A stretch of 64,000 bases of DNA from Botryococcus braunii (GCA_002005505.1 KV908366.1:551432-615431); one strand, 5' to 3'; counted from the first letter of the stretch, positions 10,801-22,309 are shown. Made by a program: numbers and translations. The notes: generated from the sequence alone by a model not told the origin.

Positions 10801-13009
10801 GTCCCATATTGTACAGGATGCAGGCTGTCTCCACTGCTTCCTTCCAGAGTGACTGTTTGGCAGCTGCATGCAACATGAGTGTTCTGGCCTTCTCCTTGAT
10901 TGTTCGGTTCATCCGTTCAGCAACGCCATTTTGCTGAGGCGTGTATGCTGCAGAGGTCTCAAATTTAATTCCCTCCTGCGTACAGAAACCCTTCAATGTA
11001 CTGTTGAGGAATTCTGTCCCCCTGTCAGTACGAATGCACTTAACAGAGCGGTTCAACTGCCTCTGCCAAAAAATCAGGAGGTCTCTGACTGCACTGCTGA
11101 TTGCATCCTTGGTTTTTACTGCCAGGGCTATGACGTAGTGCGTAGCCTCATCCACAATCGTGACAAAGAAGCGCTCCCCAGTAATAGCTGTAGGGGAGAT
11201 GGGGCCAACTGTGTCCAAATGAATTCTCTCAAGGGGCTCAGTGGCTGCTCTGGAACTGGTTCCAAAAGGGGGACGACTGTGCTTTCCTTGAATGCACGCT
11301 TCACACGAAGAGTGACAGTTTGCGCAAGGGGAGAGAGATACAGGGATGCCCAGGACCAAATCTTCAGACTGCAGTCGCCTCATATTAACCTCCCCTGGGT
11401 GCCCCAGTCTACTGTGCCACAGTGCTCTCAATCTGCAATCATGAGCGACTGGTGCTCTGGCTGTGTTAACAAACACAGAGACAGGGTTTCTGACTGGACT
11501 GACCTTCTGCAAGAAATACAGGCCATTTCTCTGTGCAACTGAACAAGACCAGTTTTGAGCGCCACGCATACCAGTGTAACTTCCCACACTGTCTGTCACA
11601 AAACTAGCCCCATCACGTATAGCAGCTGTCACTGAAATCAGATTAGCTGTAGCTGAAGGAACACAATGCACATTGTGAAGCCACAGGGGTTGCTGTTCTG
11701 CACTGCTCAAGCACAGGGAACCAGTTGCAATTATCTGTCCCGTGGCATCTGACGTAGCCATATGCAAAGGAATGGGATTTCTGTGCAGGGTGGGGGAATG
11801 TAGCAGGGACAGATCATTGACTAGGTGGATGGTGGCTCCACTGTCCACCAGAAAACTTCTCGCTTCTGGCATGACGCGTGTTGGTGTTAAGACATTCAGA
11901 GAAATCATGGCAGACATACCAGAGGGTGGTGGATATCCCCCGGGGAAAAAGTTGTTGCCGTTCCCGCTGCCCTCCGGAGGTCGAGCCACTGCAGCCGACG
12001 CTTGATTTTGGAATTGCGGAAGCAGATTGGCCATTGCAGCCATGACTTGCTGCAGGTTCTGTTGCATCTTCTCGTCCGCCTCCTTCTTGAGGCAGTTCCT
12101 CTCAAAATGGCCTAGCTTGTTGCAGTAGCGGCAGCGCCTGTTGTCACGCCGGTCCCGTCCCTCCACCTTGGTCGATGAAGCTTGGCCCCCCTGGCCTCCA
12201 GCTTGGGTCTCCTGTGGGCTTGCAGTCCCTGGTGTGGTGGAGTAGGCTGGTGTGATGGCTGCCCTGGCCACAGGGGTGACTCTGGGGACCTGGTCGTTGA
12301 AGCCCAGTCCCTTGGCTGTGGTGGAGATGATCTCCCACAGTCCCTCCAGATCCTTCCCAGCAGATGAGGAGAACATCCCAGTCTCCTTCGCTTCCTCTGG
12401 CAGGCCCTTGATGATTGCCAGCTTGGCTTCTCTCTCCATGATGGAGTGCCCATTTCGCTTGAGTGCATGGAAGAGTGCCACCTTCCTGTTGTAGTAGTCC
12501 TCCAACGTTTCTGTCTCTCCCATGCTGGTGTGTAGGAGCTCCAGCCAGCGTGCTGTTACCTCCTGGTCTGCCCCTCCAGTAAAACGCTCTCGAACCCACT
12601 GGTAGGCATTGGCTGCCACTTGCATTGCAGCCAGCTTGGCACCCCACGCCTTGGGGACGCTCTCAATCAGCATTAGGAGCGCTGCTGCATTCTCCTCTGT
12701 GTCTGGCATTGGAGCTTCAATGGCTGCCTTGCACCTTTTGAGGCCACAGGCTGCCACATATGCCAGATCCCAGAGTGGAAATTCCACTCCCTCTCTGTCC
12801 AGAGTCACTGGACATTTGACATTCGTGGTGACGACGCCACCGGTTTTCGTCATTGCGATGCACATCTCTCCACTCTGCGCAGTGGAGTTTGCTGGCTGGC
12901 TGGGTGATGCACTGATGGAGGAGCCAGACCCAGCTGATCCAGACTCCGTTGCAGTGCGCTTACTTCTCGTTTTCATGATCACTTGTCTGCTTCTAGTTTT
13001 CATGATCAA
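7859..13009 (-). CDS. Copia-1 Gag-Pol polyprotein
   Basis: One open frame of 1716 residues. In order: a Gag region; a CCHC zinc knuckle (CRYCNKLGHFERNC, about residue 300); an aspartic protease with VDSGAT; a gag-pre-integrase HHCC-like region (WHSRLGHPG, then CxxC); an integrase core with DTVGP, a mid-domain Asp (TDRGTEF) and PQQNGVAERMNR; a variable acidic linker; a reverse transcriptase with FKARLVAQG, QVDIKTAFLNGELEEEVYV, YGLKQAPRAW and the catalytic YVDDLLI; and an RNase H with VDADYAGD and WGSKKQ ending near ADMLTKPLA. All catalytic signatures are present with no stop or frameshift, so the element may be competent. The protein would assemble particles and copy its RNA in the cytoplasm before nuclear integration. 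Confidence 0.97.
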   Translation of the reverse strand: MIMKTRSRQVIMKTRSKRTATESGSAGSGSSISASPSQPANSTAQSGEMCIAMTKTGGVVTTNVKCPVTLDREGVEFPLWDLAYVAACGLKRCKAAIEAPMPDTEENAAALLMLIESVPKAWGAKLAAMQVAANAYQWVRERFTGGADQEVTARWLELLHTSMGETETLEDYYNRKVALFHALKRNGHSIMEREAKLAIIKGLPEEAKETGMFSSSAGKDLEGLWEIISTTAKGLGFNDQVPRVTPVARAAITPAYSTTPGTASPQETQAGGQGGQASSTKVEGRDRRDNRRCRYCNKLGHFERNCLKKEADEKMQQNLQQVMAAMANLLPQFQNQASAAVARPPEGSGNGNNFFPGGYPPPSGMSAMISLNVLTPTRVMPEARSFLVDSGATIHLVNDLSLLHSPTLHRNPIPLHMATSDATGQIIATGSLCLSSAEQQPLWLHNVHCVPSATANLISVTAAIRDGASFVTDSVGSYTGMRGAQNWSCSVAQRNGLYFLQKVSPVRNPVSVFVNTARAPVAHDCRLRALWHSRLGHPGEVNMRRLQSEDLVLGIPVSLSPCANCHSSCEACIQGKHSRPPFGTSSRAATEPLERIHLDTVGPISPTAITGERFFVTIVDEATHYVIALAVKTKDAISSAVRDLLIFWQRQLNRSVKCIRTDRGTEFLNSTLKGFCTQEGIKFETSAAYTPQQNGVAERMNRTIKEKARTLMLHAAAKQSLWKEAVETACILYNMGPVTGRDKTPYEAFHGVKPDVSLLRTFGCLAHVHIPDHQRGVFESKTSPGLFTGYSSVSKAYRIYMGNGIWKESRDVTFLEHLRGADRVGLSTMSPVSPNAVQQPFALPFVQQEGQQSLGQLSFWDSDDPEPLCNREVNVQQSGPDSPCATTPCATTPCAINPCENSETTSVNVDGEPTSSELSHTQSGHSWSVLGHMENLARGGEETKSHMQRLNNVQECVRMEVGAMGVRGQDGLTRQQRYDQRVAARETAAEVTVEHDGDVSDGENRRMSEAICPGEATEAQPNGQDLARLEGMSDHVSAESEAREVSLEISNQTLDGQRESSDGQALRACEGHTGESQVCCESTSVDERDTTAGCRTVPDYAAPLSDECVWDMTSDVRPRLSGAACESSKERKLQTPPEWERVREVCNAVTSSERVVEARACEPREDSHVVHDHNLNPVKGKIPGVRWSKVPIPGNLREAQRSPQWEFWRQAMQEEQDSLDAHEVMEYVERPRGHKVIPVHWIFSVKTDAHGNVLRFKARLVAQGCRQIPGVDVDEVFAPTSSYGSRRTLLATAAAKNMEIHQVDIKTAFLNGELEEEVYVTQPPGFDNGNPNIVCRLRKALYGLKQAPRAWHKTLNEKLLSMGYEVCKSDAGVYIKRHEDGELSYMLVYVDDLLIVAMGAEEIEWVKKELLASFKIHDLGEVKDFLGCQILRDRENRCLSLSCVPKIDALCEKFGVSAESRTVDTPMSKDFVMSGMPQVTVGETSFGSGTPLPPGHRYCELVGSLLYIANTTRPDIAQAVGVLSRYRNAPTTAHMNEGLRVLRYLQSTRECVLVLGGKGPVLEGHVDADYAGDIDSRHSTSGYVLSVFGSAVVWGSKKQHSVATSTVEAEFMATSLAIKELNWLRGFMEEIGTPPWSVKLYCDNQGCIANLKNPLYSKYTKHIAVCFHFAREAIAKGQVTLCYVESARNKADMLTKPLARPAFQMHRRGFGLVKMT

Positions 13010-13295
13010 GCCAGTTCTTCACTCCAAGCCTTAAATGACTTCCCCTGGAAGCACTTCTTCCTAGCTCTGACACTGAGTTGATCAGTCCCAGAAGTACTTC
13101 TGCTTTCCCAGCCCAGTTGCTACTGTACAACAATTCCTTCCAGCACTACAGAAGGAATAATTTTACGTGACTAGCTCGATATGTTTGAACGGCCAGACCT
13201 CACTCGTCAGTGAAGCTCGCAGTCTCGAAGCGGGGTCCGAAACCCCTTTTCTCCCTGGAAATCTGTCGTGCGTCACTGCAAGCTCAGCTTGGAAA

Positions 13296-13311
13296 GCGTG
13301 GGCCCATAACC
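13296..13311 (-). other. Copia-1 PBS matching tRNA-iMet anticodon arm
   Basis: On the element strand GGTTATGGGCCCACGC directly follows the 5' LTR. Its complement ends GTGGGCCCATAACC, the anticodon-arm sequence of eukaryotic initiator tRNA-Met (CAT anticodon inside), not a tRNA 3' CCA end. This matches the half-tRNA priming known for Drosophila copia. The same PBS occurs at 23864 and 49596. Confidence 0.85.
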
Positions 13312-14190
13312 TCAAGCATTTCTGCTTGCGGCGTCACCTGCAGTGATGGCACGACGGCAGCGTCACTTCGTAGCCTGTGGGAAAAACCGTCCACGCTACA
13401 ACGTTTCCAGGAACAGCACACAGCACTCTCCAACAGTAGAGGTTGGTCAAGGATACCAACATGCTTCGGACAAGTCTTACAAATGATCTTAACTGCTCTC
13501 ACTCTTGCTAAAGACCACGTAACACTACGCCTTGCCTGATAGCAGAGTTCAGCACCAAAGAGGCCTTGCGATGTCTACTTTACGTCACTAGAATACAATA
13601 ATAGTTCATCAGTAACTCAGCAAGGTCTCTTTGTGATGTTTGTACAGTGAAACTATCTTACCGCCACAACGGTGGACGTCAACATAAGTCTCAATGAGGT
13701 CAAACATTCAGTGCGCTCTCGTCATGCACTCTCATCAATGCACACAGCAGTAATATCTAACTGGTCTGAATGTTTGAGCACAATCATATCTGGAACGGCT
13801 TTGAGAATCCTAAACACACCTGCAGTGATGGCACGACGGCAGCGTCACTTCGTAGCCTGTGGGAAAAACCGTCCACGCTACAACGTTTCCAGGAACAGCA
13901 CACAGCACTCTCCAACAGTAGAGGTTGGTCAAGGATACCAACATGCTTCGGACAAGTACCGAGCCGTTCCTGGGCTGCCCAGGGATGGCTCGGACTGCAG
14001 GGATCCTAAAGTACTACCATACGTAATGTCTATTGAGAACGCATATCGTACAAGTCACGTGTTATGTCATTGAGGTACGAGTATGATCTATACCGTTCAT
14101 AAAGGGCTATAACGGCTATAGTTTACACTGCTGTTGATGGCATGTGACAGGGGATGTCACTAAGTACAGTATTGACCAATTCATTCAACA
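13312..14190 (-). repeat. Copia-1 5' LTR
   Basis: 879 bp, apparently identical to the 3' LTR. It carries the same internal 141-bp duplication (first copy about 13817-13957, second 13335-13475). It should hold promoter and leader. Short ORFs in it (for example one of 133 residues) are shared by both LTRs and are not credible genes. Confidence 0.95.
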
Positions 14191-14640
14191 GCTGGGCAAG
14201 CCCATTGCAATGCCAGCATGTTGTCGTGAAGCCTGTCTGCAGCAGTGCTCGTAGCAACAGACTGAGTTGTTCGCACTGCCAGCAACACGAGGTGGGCAGG
14301 CAAAGAAACTGCTCCGAGGTGGGCAGGCAAAGAAATTGCTCCCCTTTATTGCTCATTCTGCAGCGCCAGCATTATGCTTCTTCTCCCCCTTCTGTCAGCA
14401 CCACTGCCACGCACACAAGGCATGCGTCCAACCTGCTCAGCACAAATAAAGAGCACTTGCTCAGACAAAATGACGTGCAGTCTCTCAAATAAGACAGAGT
14501 GCACTTTCTCATGATACAAGGTAAACAAGGGATGGCCCGCACTTTCTCAAGAGCCTAAGGTAAGCAAGATTGTCTCATGACTGGAGTTGGTGGGCCTCGC
14601 TGCATTGACTCTCACAACTACTAAGGCTGAAGAGGAGTTC
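14191..14640. repeat. Tandem unit, copy 2, right part
   Basis: Continues the sequence interrupted at 6954, matching about 1552-1935 of copy 1 with small internal duplications (for example GAGGTGGGCAGGCAAAGAAA twice near 14290-14335). It begins with the copia-1 target duplication. No gene is supported. Confidence 0.8.
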
Positions 14641-16606
14641 AAAGGCAGTACAATCGTAGCAGCACGCAATAAACCTTACATTTCATCGAGGGTCTCAATC
14701 ATCTTCCTCGACCCAAAAAGTAATTTGCCTTTCCGACCAGAAAGCCAGACTCGTGGTCAGGTAATAGAGAGTGAAGGCTGACACATCAGTGTCTGCAGGC
14801 AGCGACCCTGTGTCACCATGTGTCGCAGGGTGGCATCATAGCATCAACGGATGATCGCTTGACCTTGTGATGGGGAAGTGCCATATCACAAACACATGGG
14901 TTAAAGGACGGAGAAGAGAAAGAGGCAGAAGAAGAAGAAGAAGGGGGAAGGAACGGGAGGAGGAGTTGGGGGATGATGATTACACCTGCCCTGCTCTGGG
15001 GGTCGTTGAGACGGACAAATTTTCCTTTAAAGCATCAACCTCACGCAATTAAGAGATATAAACGTGAAACATTTTTCGAAGCACTTGTTTGCACACGAAG
15101 CAGAAAACACCACAACATGCAGTAGAACCCCACTGCTTGAACCCCTGCGCGGGCGCTGGATGTGCAAAAGCAACCAATTGGGGGCTACGGGAGTTAAATG
15201 TGGGGCATCTTTCCGACCACGTTTATGTGACCTGAAGACTCTTTCTTACCTCACGCAACTTTTGGGCCTTTGGGAAGCAAGCCCATCATTGCCTGCCCTC
15301 GGCTGGGGGCTGCCTGTACAAACACAGCGCCACTGCCTGCCTTGCCCAACATGGGCACAGCCCTGCATGGCCATAGATGCTATATAGCCCAACATGTGTA
15401 CAGCTGCGGTATGCATTGCGAGATAAAAGACAATGTCAATCTCATCTGTCTGGCTTACAGGTCGGGGATTCAAGTCCTAGGTCTTGACCTCCCTTTTCAA
15501 ACACATTTACTGACTTGCTACCTTTCTGGGCCAGCCCGGTGCAGGCCGACTCAGCAGTAACGCCGAAGATGTGCGCGCTGCCCCTTTAGAGCTTCCCCCT
15601 AAACCCGTGAGCTTTGCATGAAGGTCAAACCGACTAGGCGTCGCCCCTCGACGAGTTTTGACTGTCTTATGAACTATGTTTGAGGGGTTGTGTCGATTGA
15701 AAGACACGAGCAGTCCAAATTCAACCCAAAACAATCCCCTCGACCCTTACATGTAGAATAGCCAGTGTGTGTAATGCTTGGAGCAACCAAAACAGCAGGA
15801 TACTCCCACGCCATAAAACGGCTAGGGAATGTTCATTGGGCCAGCCCATTGCAATTGCCAGCATATTCTCGTGAAGCCTGTCTGCAGCAGTGCTCGTAGC
15901 AACAGACTGAGTGTTCGCATTGCGAGTAACTAAGAGGTGGGCAGGCAAAGACACTGCTCCCTCTTAGTGCTCACTCTGCAGCGCCACCATTAGGCTTCTT
16001 TTCCCCCTTCTGTCAGCACCACTGCCACGCACAATTGGCATGCATTTAAACTTCACAGATAAAAAGAAGTGCACTTTTTCAGCACAGAGCACTTCCTCAG
16101 ACAAAATGAAGTGCAGTCTCTCCGATGAAACGGAGTGCACATTCTCAGCATACAAAGTCACAAGGGATGGCCCCCACTTTTTTCTCAGTAGACAAGGTAA
16201 GCAAGATTGTCTCATGACTTAAAGTTGGCTGCATTGACACTCAATTGAGAGAGCCTGCAGCAGAGAAGTATAGTTGCAAGTATAGCTCCACCGTTGTTCG
16301 AAGAGCAGGCCCAACACACGGCAGCAGGATGGAGGAAGAGCAAGTACGAGCACCCAGTAAAAGTTAAATGAAGTCATTTACAGAAGAACTCATGTACAAA
16401 GCATTGTAATAACCGTTTCGAAACGAGCAGCCAGCACTCATTCCGAGCGCTGCAAAGTCCTCACATACTTGTACAACCGCCAACCCCCACTGTGCACGGC
16501 ACCCCCACACGCCTGCCAGGCACACCACCCCAAGCGCCACGAGCGCGTGCCAGTTTTCCTATGACAGGGGCCATCCCGTTGGCAACAGTGTTTTCAAGGC
16601 GTCGTA

Positions 16607-17392
16607 CTAGTGCAGCACTTTGAAGGAAGGAATGCGGCTCCCGATGCGACAACACCAGCGATGGAAAGCAGCCAGGGCGAGTTTGGCCTCCTCCATTTCA
16701 CGATCTCCAGCCTGGGGGTATTTGTCGTGGGGAAGCTCGCCCGCCAATCGCCAAGGCGCCACAGCCACTGAAGGCAGTCTCCCTGTTTCTCGCTCCAATC
16801 TTTTGCAGACATGGTACGTCAGCCCAAGGCAGGGGGCCACGTGGGAGGGCTTCTCTGCGTAAATGGAGAACTCCACGTGGCTCATGCCATGTACTAAGAC
16901 CCTCATCATTGTGGTAAATCCTTCCTTGAAAAGAATGATCTCATGACAATCGGAAAAGCGTTCCAGACTCCAAAGAAGGTCGGGGAGACCCCCGTGCCCC
17001 GGGTTAGCTACGAAAGCCAGGTTTGCCAGGTGCAGAGTACTGCTGTCAGGCCAAGGGGCTCCGGGAGGCACTCTGACCAAGCAGCTAGGGCGCTGCCCTG
17101 ATGGGGGATTGGCCGGGCGAGGGCCAATGAGGTAGCTCAGAGCGGAGTCGACCGCATCAGAGCTAGTGGCGGCATTCACAGCGTCGTTCAGCAGGAGCTC
17201 ATCTGCCAGGATCATCTGCCTGGCACGCTCGAGGTAGACCTGGTGGAAGAACTTGCAAGTGGGCGCCACTAGAGCCAGCTCAGGGAAGGTTAAGCTGCAG
17301 TCCAGAAGGATCTTCCTCTGGAGGTCTTCAGGGAGGTCGTTCCATCCGATGCAGCCAGCCATGGAGCAGTCAGCTCCTCGCGATGATGCCAC
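16607..17392 (-). CDS. F-box protein, copy 2
   Basis: 261 residues, near-identical to the 2317-3102 gene, with the same F-box at residues about 18-60 and no recognisable substrate-recognition repeat. The predicted role is an SCF ubiquitin-ligase adaptor. Both copies keep full length while surrounding non-coding sequence has drifted slightly. The start chosen is the first ATG before the F-box, giving MASSRGADCSMAGCIGWNDL. Confidence 0.7.
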   Translation of the reverse strand: MASSRGADCSMAGCIGWNDLPEDLQRKILLDCSLTFPELALVAPTCKFFHQVYLERARQMILADELLLNDAVNAATSSDAVDSALSYLIGPRPANPPSGQRPSCLVRVPPGAPWPDSSTLHLANLAFVANPGHGGLPDLLWSLERFSDCHEIILFKEGFTTMMRVLVHGMSHVEFSIYAEKPSHVAPCLGLTYHVCKRLERETGRLPSVAVAPWRLAGELPHDKYPQAGDREMEEAKLALAAFHRWCCRIGSRIPSFKVLH

Positions 17393-18342
17393 TGCAAGTT
17401 GCGCAGGGTATCAAGAAAAGCTTTGCCCTTCTCCAACAGAAATTGATACCATTTTTGTGAAAGGTGGAAAGGAAGGAATTAAAAGTCTGCCCCGTCCCCT
17501 TTCTGTAATGAAGCATCCCCCAGAAGAGGAGACAGAGGTGCGCTCAAAGTGTGATGAAGCTGCATGTCTCATAGTGCAACATTTGTCATATATATTGGCA
17601 TCATGCATAAGCCACTAGAAACGCGCTTCTAAATAACGTGAGCCTCAAGCTGAAAGCAAAAAAATGCATAAGCCTCGCAAGGTAACAGAGGATTCCATTA
17701 TTTTCACAAGTTTGAATGTTATTTCCATAGTCACCAACTAACTGACAGCGCTCCACAGATATGACTTCTGTACAGTTCATACCACCAGCGATTGACACCG
17801 AAATTGCAAAGGACCTTTTGGATTCTATACAAGAGAGTTGTGGCAGTATTTTGAGTGGACCCATGTACTAACTCAGAGCACCATCAGTCAGGGAGGGGCC
17901 CAAGGTCATTGATGTCCTGCCGCAGGCATCAAATGAGGGACACTATCACACATCGTATCACTCAATGGCTTCTCTACGGAGTTTGTGGTGTATGCAGGAA
18001 GTCCTGCTAAGGAAGACCTCCCTCCCTCCCCCTCTCTCTGTCTCTCTCTCCCCCTTACTTCCCTCCCTCTGTCTACCATGTATTTAGCTTACGGCACAGC
18101 CTCCAGTGGTCCTATCATCCTAGGAGGGTCCAACCAACATAAAATAAAAAGAATTCTGTGTGGATTAAAGAAACAAGATGAAGAGGTTGGTGGCGAGGGT
18201 TTGCCGCCGCCGAAATCGCTGAAAGTTTACTCCTAATTGCCCAACTGTTCCACCATTCAGCATACCCAAGTAAACATTAAGACATGGCTGGTAAGACAAG
18301 ACAACATCAACTTCATCTGTGCTCGTTTAAATGGTGTGATCA

Positions 18343-18804
18343 TCAATGTCTGCACACTTGGCAGTCCCGAGATAGTGTGATTTTGGCAGGCTGCGTTGCT
18401 GCTGCAGCATTGGGCTCTTCTGGCTCCAAGTTCGGATTTCCCCAGGTATAGTAGACAATATGGGAGAAGAGGAAAATCGACACAACGAAAAGCAATGCAT
18501 CGCAACACACCGTGCCAGCCAGCGACAAAGTTAAAGAGCCAGAAACAAATATCAATCCGCATAATAGGGCATGGCATCTGCCATGGTGTGTCTGTTTTGG
18601 GAGGGGGGGGGGGAGGGAGATGGGCTGGTGGGCGCACTTCTGTTTCTGCCGCGCCGCCGCCACGTGTTTGCTATGCGGGCCAAAGCAGGTGAATGAGCAA
18701 ATAGTGCAGCTAAGGAGTACGGTAAGAAGAAAGCTGGTTGTTCCTATAACGAGCGCTGCAGCAAAAAGCTTGGCAAAGCCTCCTAGGCGCGACCAGGCGT
18801 CCAC
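18343..18804 (-). CDS. Hypothetical multi-span membrane protein
   Basis: A 153-residue open frame with hydrophobic stretches near residues 12-40 (LFAAALVIGTTSFLLTVLLS), 80-100 and 100-120 (ALLFVVSIFLFSHIVYYTW), and a Pro-rich segment between. No family is recognised. It lies upstream of the F-box gene on the same strand. The equivalent ORF in copy 1 is broken at a G homopolymer, which weakens the case for a functional protein. It could be a chance ORF or an exon. Confidence 0.35.
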   Translation of the reverse strand: MDAWSRLGGFAKLFAAALVIGTTSFLLTVLLSCTICSFTCFGPHSKHVAAARQKQKCAHQPISLPPPLPKQTHHGRCHALLCGLIFVSGSLTLSLAGTVCCDALLFVVSIFLFSHIVYYTWGNPNLEPEEPNAAAATQPAKITLSRDCQVCRH

Positions 18805-19499
18805 AGATAGGTAGCCTATGCCGAAAAACGAAATTGCTGAGGTGAAAGAAAAATGTAGGCGAAAACTCCACGCAGGGGGAAACTACAGGAAAGTTGTTTT
18901 AAACAGCATTATGTTGTATTTAAGAGGGACTTGACGCGTTATGTTACAATGAATTAACCTGTATCGACTGAAAGCACTCTTTGAGCCACTTAATCCTCGT
19001 ATCAACGTACTTACTCGGTGCACGGTCCACTCCGTGCAGGAATCGTAGTGGACACTACGAACGAAGATAACCAAACAAGTTGCTGTAAACGATAGTTTGC
19101 AGCACACGTATTCTTCAAGTAGGCAGTTTATTAAGTTTCAGACACTCACAAGAGAGAACTGCTTAGCAATAGCTATAGATGACTTTTCTATACTAACGGC
19201 CATACTTGGATCAATTGAAAGCACCCTTTAAGCCACTGAATCCTCGTATCGACGTACTGCGCAAGACTTTAGCACCGTTAGATATGAAACCAAGAGTTAT
19301 ATTTTTTAACTAGTTGGAATAGTAAACATACCTTCCTCGGGGCACGGTCCACTCCATGCAGGAGTCGTGGTCCACACTGCGAAGATAACCAACTATCGTT
19401 TACAACAGATTTATTCTTCAAGGAGGCATTTCTTGAAGTATCGAACACTCGAAAGAGAGAACTGCCTAATTCCAGCCCACACCTGGCTATAAGTAGCAC

Positions 19500-19680
19500 G
19501 GATTGTACCGCTAGTCACGCCGTCAGGGTGCGTCACAGACTGTGACTGCGCACGGTGCGCACGGCGTGACTGCTAGTCACGCCGTCTGGGTGCGTCACAG
19601 ACTGTGACTGCGCAGCGCACCGAGTGTGACTGTCAGTGTGACTGTCAGTCACTGACTGAGTCACTGCCAGGGTACGACAG
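19500..19680. repeat. Palindromic tandem repeats (TCACGCCGT motif)
   Basis: CTAGTCACGCCGTC blocks followed by GTGCGTCACAGACTGTGACT occur twice in tandem (about 19512 and 19574). ACGGCGTGACTGCTAG forms the opposite arm of a hairpin. The single-copy version is at 5255-5300. No gene. The sequence from 19680 to 20200 has no feature I can name beyond a GGGA-rich tract near 20153-20205. Confidence 0.6.
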
Positions 19681-20247
19681 GGCCCTAGAATTCCCTTCGG
19701 GTGGCACGAATACCTCAGCTAGAATCGTGCGGGTGGCACCCCTATGTCGGCAGTGAAAATGACGGTTTTTGTGCGGGGTGCCCGCATCCCCCATTAAAAA
19801 ATGTGCGGGTGGGCCAATTTACGTCTGCACGCTTGAATTTGGGGCTCCTGCCGAAGTGTAGATGCTAGCAACCACTCTCAATGAGTTCTCATGCACTTAA
19901 AACGAAAATCAGGGAATTTTGACATATGATACACCACAAACCAATGTGAAAACGTTCTTGTGTGGCCAACGTTCCGTTCTTCATCATCCCCCTCGACTAT
20001 GCATAGCATAAATCAAATCAGATTTTGTCACCAAATAATCAATATTTAGTATAAAGAGTGAAGCTGATCCTAACCGCACACCATAAATCGTGCATGCGGG
20101 AACACGGAATCTAGGGGCCGAAAACATAAGGTGGCGTAGTCAGAAAACACAAGGGGGAGGGGGAGGGAGGGAGGTAGGGAAGGGGGAGGGGAGAGAGAGA
20201 GAGAGTTTTTGCTGTAATGGCATCATCAAAACAGAATTTCTAGAAAT

Positions 20248-20640
20248 TGAAGTTAAATGTTACTCCCTGTAACTCACACTCTTTAGTAAGTGAACTGTGC
20301 CCAACAAAAGCTTGTAGAAGTGGACGAAACACGACCAAGCAAACGGGACAGGAGCTTGATAAGGGAACTCAAGACTTGTTACAATAACCACTAATCTAAT
20401 GATGTTGCAATTACCTGTAACTCACACTCTTTAGAGTAAGTGAACTGTGCCCAACAAAAGCTTGTAGAAGTGGACGAAACACAACCAAGCAAACGGGACA
20501 GGAGCTTGATAAGGGAACTCAAGACTGACTGACCCTTTAAGGCACTTCCTATTTATACCAACTAAGGAGACTGAACATTTATTAGCCTCCTGACAGGTTT
20601 GCAACTCCAGATCTTGAAAGCGTACGGGCACGATCAAGTT
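20248..20640 (-). repeat. LTR-like segment with A/B duplication (family 4)
   Basis: On minus, a TATAAATAGG box lies about 20 bp upstream of a 112-bp segment (20526 down to 20415), which is repeated as a 110-bp segment (20376 down to 20267). The first copy ends GTTACAG|GTAATT and the second GTTACAG|GGAGTA. The 148 bp between those points has GT...AG ends. The arrangement mirrors the copia LTRs here, but no PBS or coding region follows, so it would be a lone or decayed LTR. Ends are approximate. Confidence 0.5.
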
Positions 20641-21093
20641 TGCATGCCATCAGTACTATGCACTGGAATTTCAATGTACGTTATGATTCGACATGGTCGT
20701 CGATGAACAGTACGAATCTCGGTCGATGATAGTCTCGAATCTAAGTGACTCGGAACTTTAACTCACCACCGATACGAACCTCGAATCAAACACCAAGGAC
20801 CGCAGGACTTAAAGTCTCACGCTCGATGAGATCCGGAACAAGTATACCTTACTAGAAAACAGGCCGAAATTGTACAAGGGCCTCTATAAACCGCTATGAG
20901 TGTCAATTAACCTTAAAGTACCATACAGTACAAATACACCCAAGTGAACTATGACTGTACCTTATTGTTTATGAGCATTGTAAGTATTATAAACCCTTGA
21001 AATGAATTGATGTGGCTCACAAACATGCTAATATGAAATGACCCAACATGTTGCTCAAATACCTAAGGTATACATGTTAGTGTCCATTTTTCT

Positions 21094-21377
<284 letters not shown>

Positions 21378-21644
21378 TAGTACTCGTCCTCTACAAAAAA
21401 GCCAAAAGTTACCAGAGGATCATCGTCTTTAAAGGTGTCCTCCATCCCCGTAAATTTCCCTTACGAACCCCTATTTTCTGTCGGGGTACCCGTATTGCCT
21501 TGCAGATAAGGCGCGGGTGCCTCCCCGTAAAAAGACCTTGCAAACCCTGCAAAACGCGCGGGTTTCCAGAATGCCTATCCAGATATTTTACAGGCCCCGC
21601 AAGCAAAGCCCAATCCCCGTACGGTCCCCGTACGGGTTGTCGTA

Positions 21645-21790
21645 CCCTGGTCACTGCGCTCGGCGTCACCGAAAAATACATTATGGATGTACAATAATGT
21701 CCCGAAATACAAGAGAGATACATTTGGGACCCAAATGTATCTCTCTTCAAATGTCTGCCTCCCTCTCTTTTCATTTCCCCAGGATCTTTC
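21645..21790. repeat. Displaced tail of tandem unit copy 3
   Basis: Matches 5330-5470 of copy 1, including the GCGTCACCGAAAAATACATT start and the 37-nt palindrome (21711-21747). It is separated from the rest of copy 3 by about 2 kb, which suggests insertion of 19.68-21.64 kb. Confidence 0.7.
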
Positions 21791-22309
21791 TCCCCCCCGG
21801 GCCCCCCTTTTTTCTTTTTTCCACCCACCCCCACCCTCCCTCCCTTAAAGAGGAGATTCCTCCAAGCTTGACCAATAAAGGCCTGTTAGTATTATGGCTT
21901 ATCATGTCAGATTGCTTGACCAATTAATCTCTAATAAATAGCTGTTAGTTTATAATTAACTCAAGGGAACATGCCTAGGCCTTTGCAAAGGGAACATGCC
22001 TAGGCCTTTTCAATTGACTTCAGCTAGGACATCAGGCCAATTGTGTTGCTGTATAGTGACAAGCCATGACATGGCTGTAAACTGTTATCTAAAGGTTTGT
22101 GGTCAGAAAGTGTCAACTTATCAGCTCATGAGATAAAGAGGTAATGGTATATTAGGATAGGGTCCAAAACCATGGGTTTTGGACTATAGTCTCAGTCAGG
22201 AATTTATGAAGAATTTTCTTTTAAAAGACATGGGTAGCTACTATAGTGCTGAACAGCGCAATTGTTGCTCTGTGATCTGAAACCCATAAGAGCAGATAGA
22301 ACGAAGGAC

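Larger units (their letters stand above)
6955..14190 (-). mobile_element. Copia-1: intact Ty1/copia retrotransposon
   Basis: A full-length element on minus: 5' LTR 13312-14190, PBS 13296-13311, one gag-pol ORF (13009 down to 7859), polypurine tract 7834-7842, and 3' LTR 6955-7833. Total length is 7236 bp. The target-site duplication GCTGG lies at 6950-6954 and 14191-14195. The two LTRs look the same throughout by eye, and all LTR-internal ORFs translate identically. That indicates recent insertion. The order protease-integrase-RT-RNase H is diagnostic of Ty1/copia (Pseudoviridae). Confidence 0.97.
14690..19510. repeat. Tandem unit, copy 3
   Basis: Near-identical to 350-5220, with the F-box ORF at the equivalent place. 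Its tail is displaced: the block matching 5330-5470 lies at 21645-21790, so about 2 kb of other sequence separates them here. The non-coding parts hold nothing else I can identify. Confidence 0.85.
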
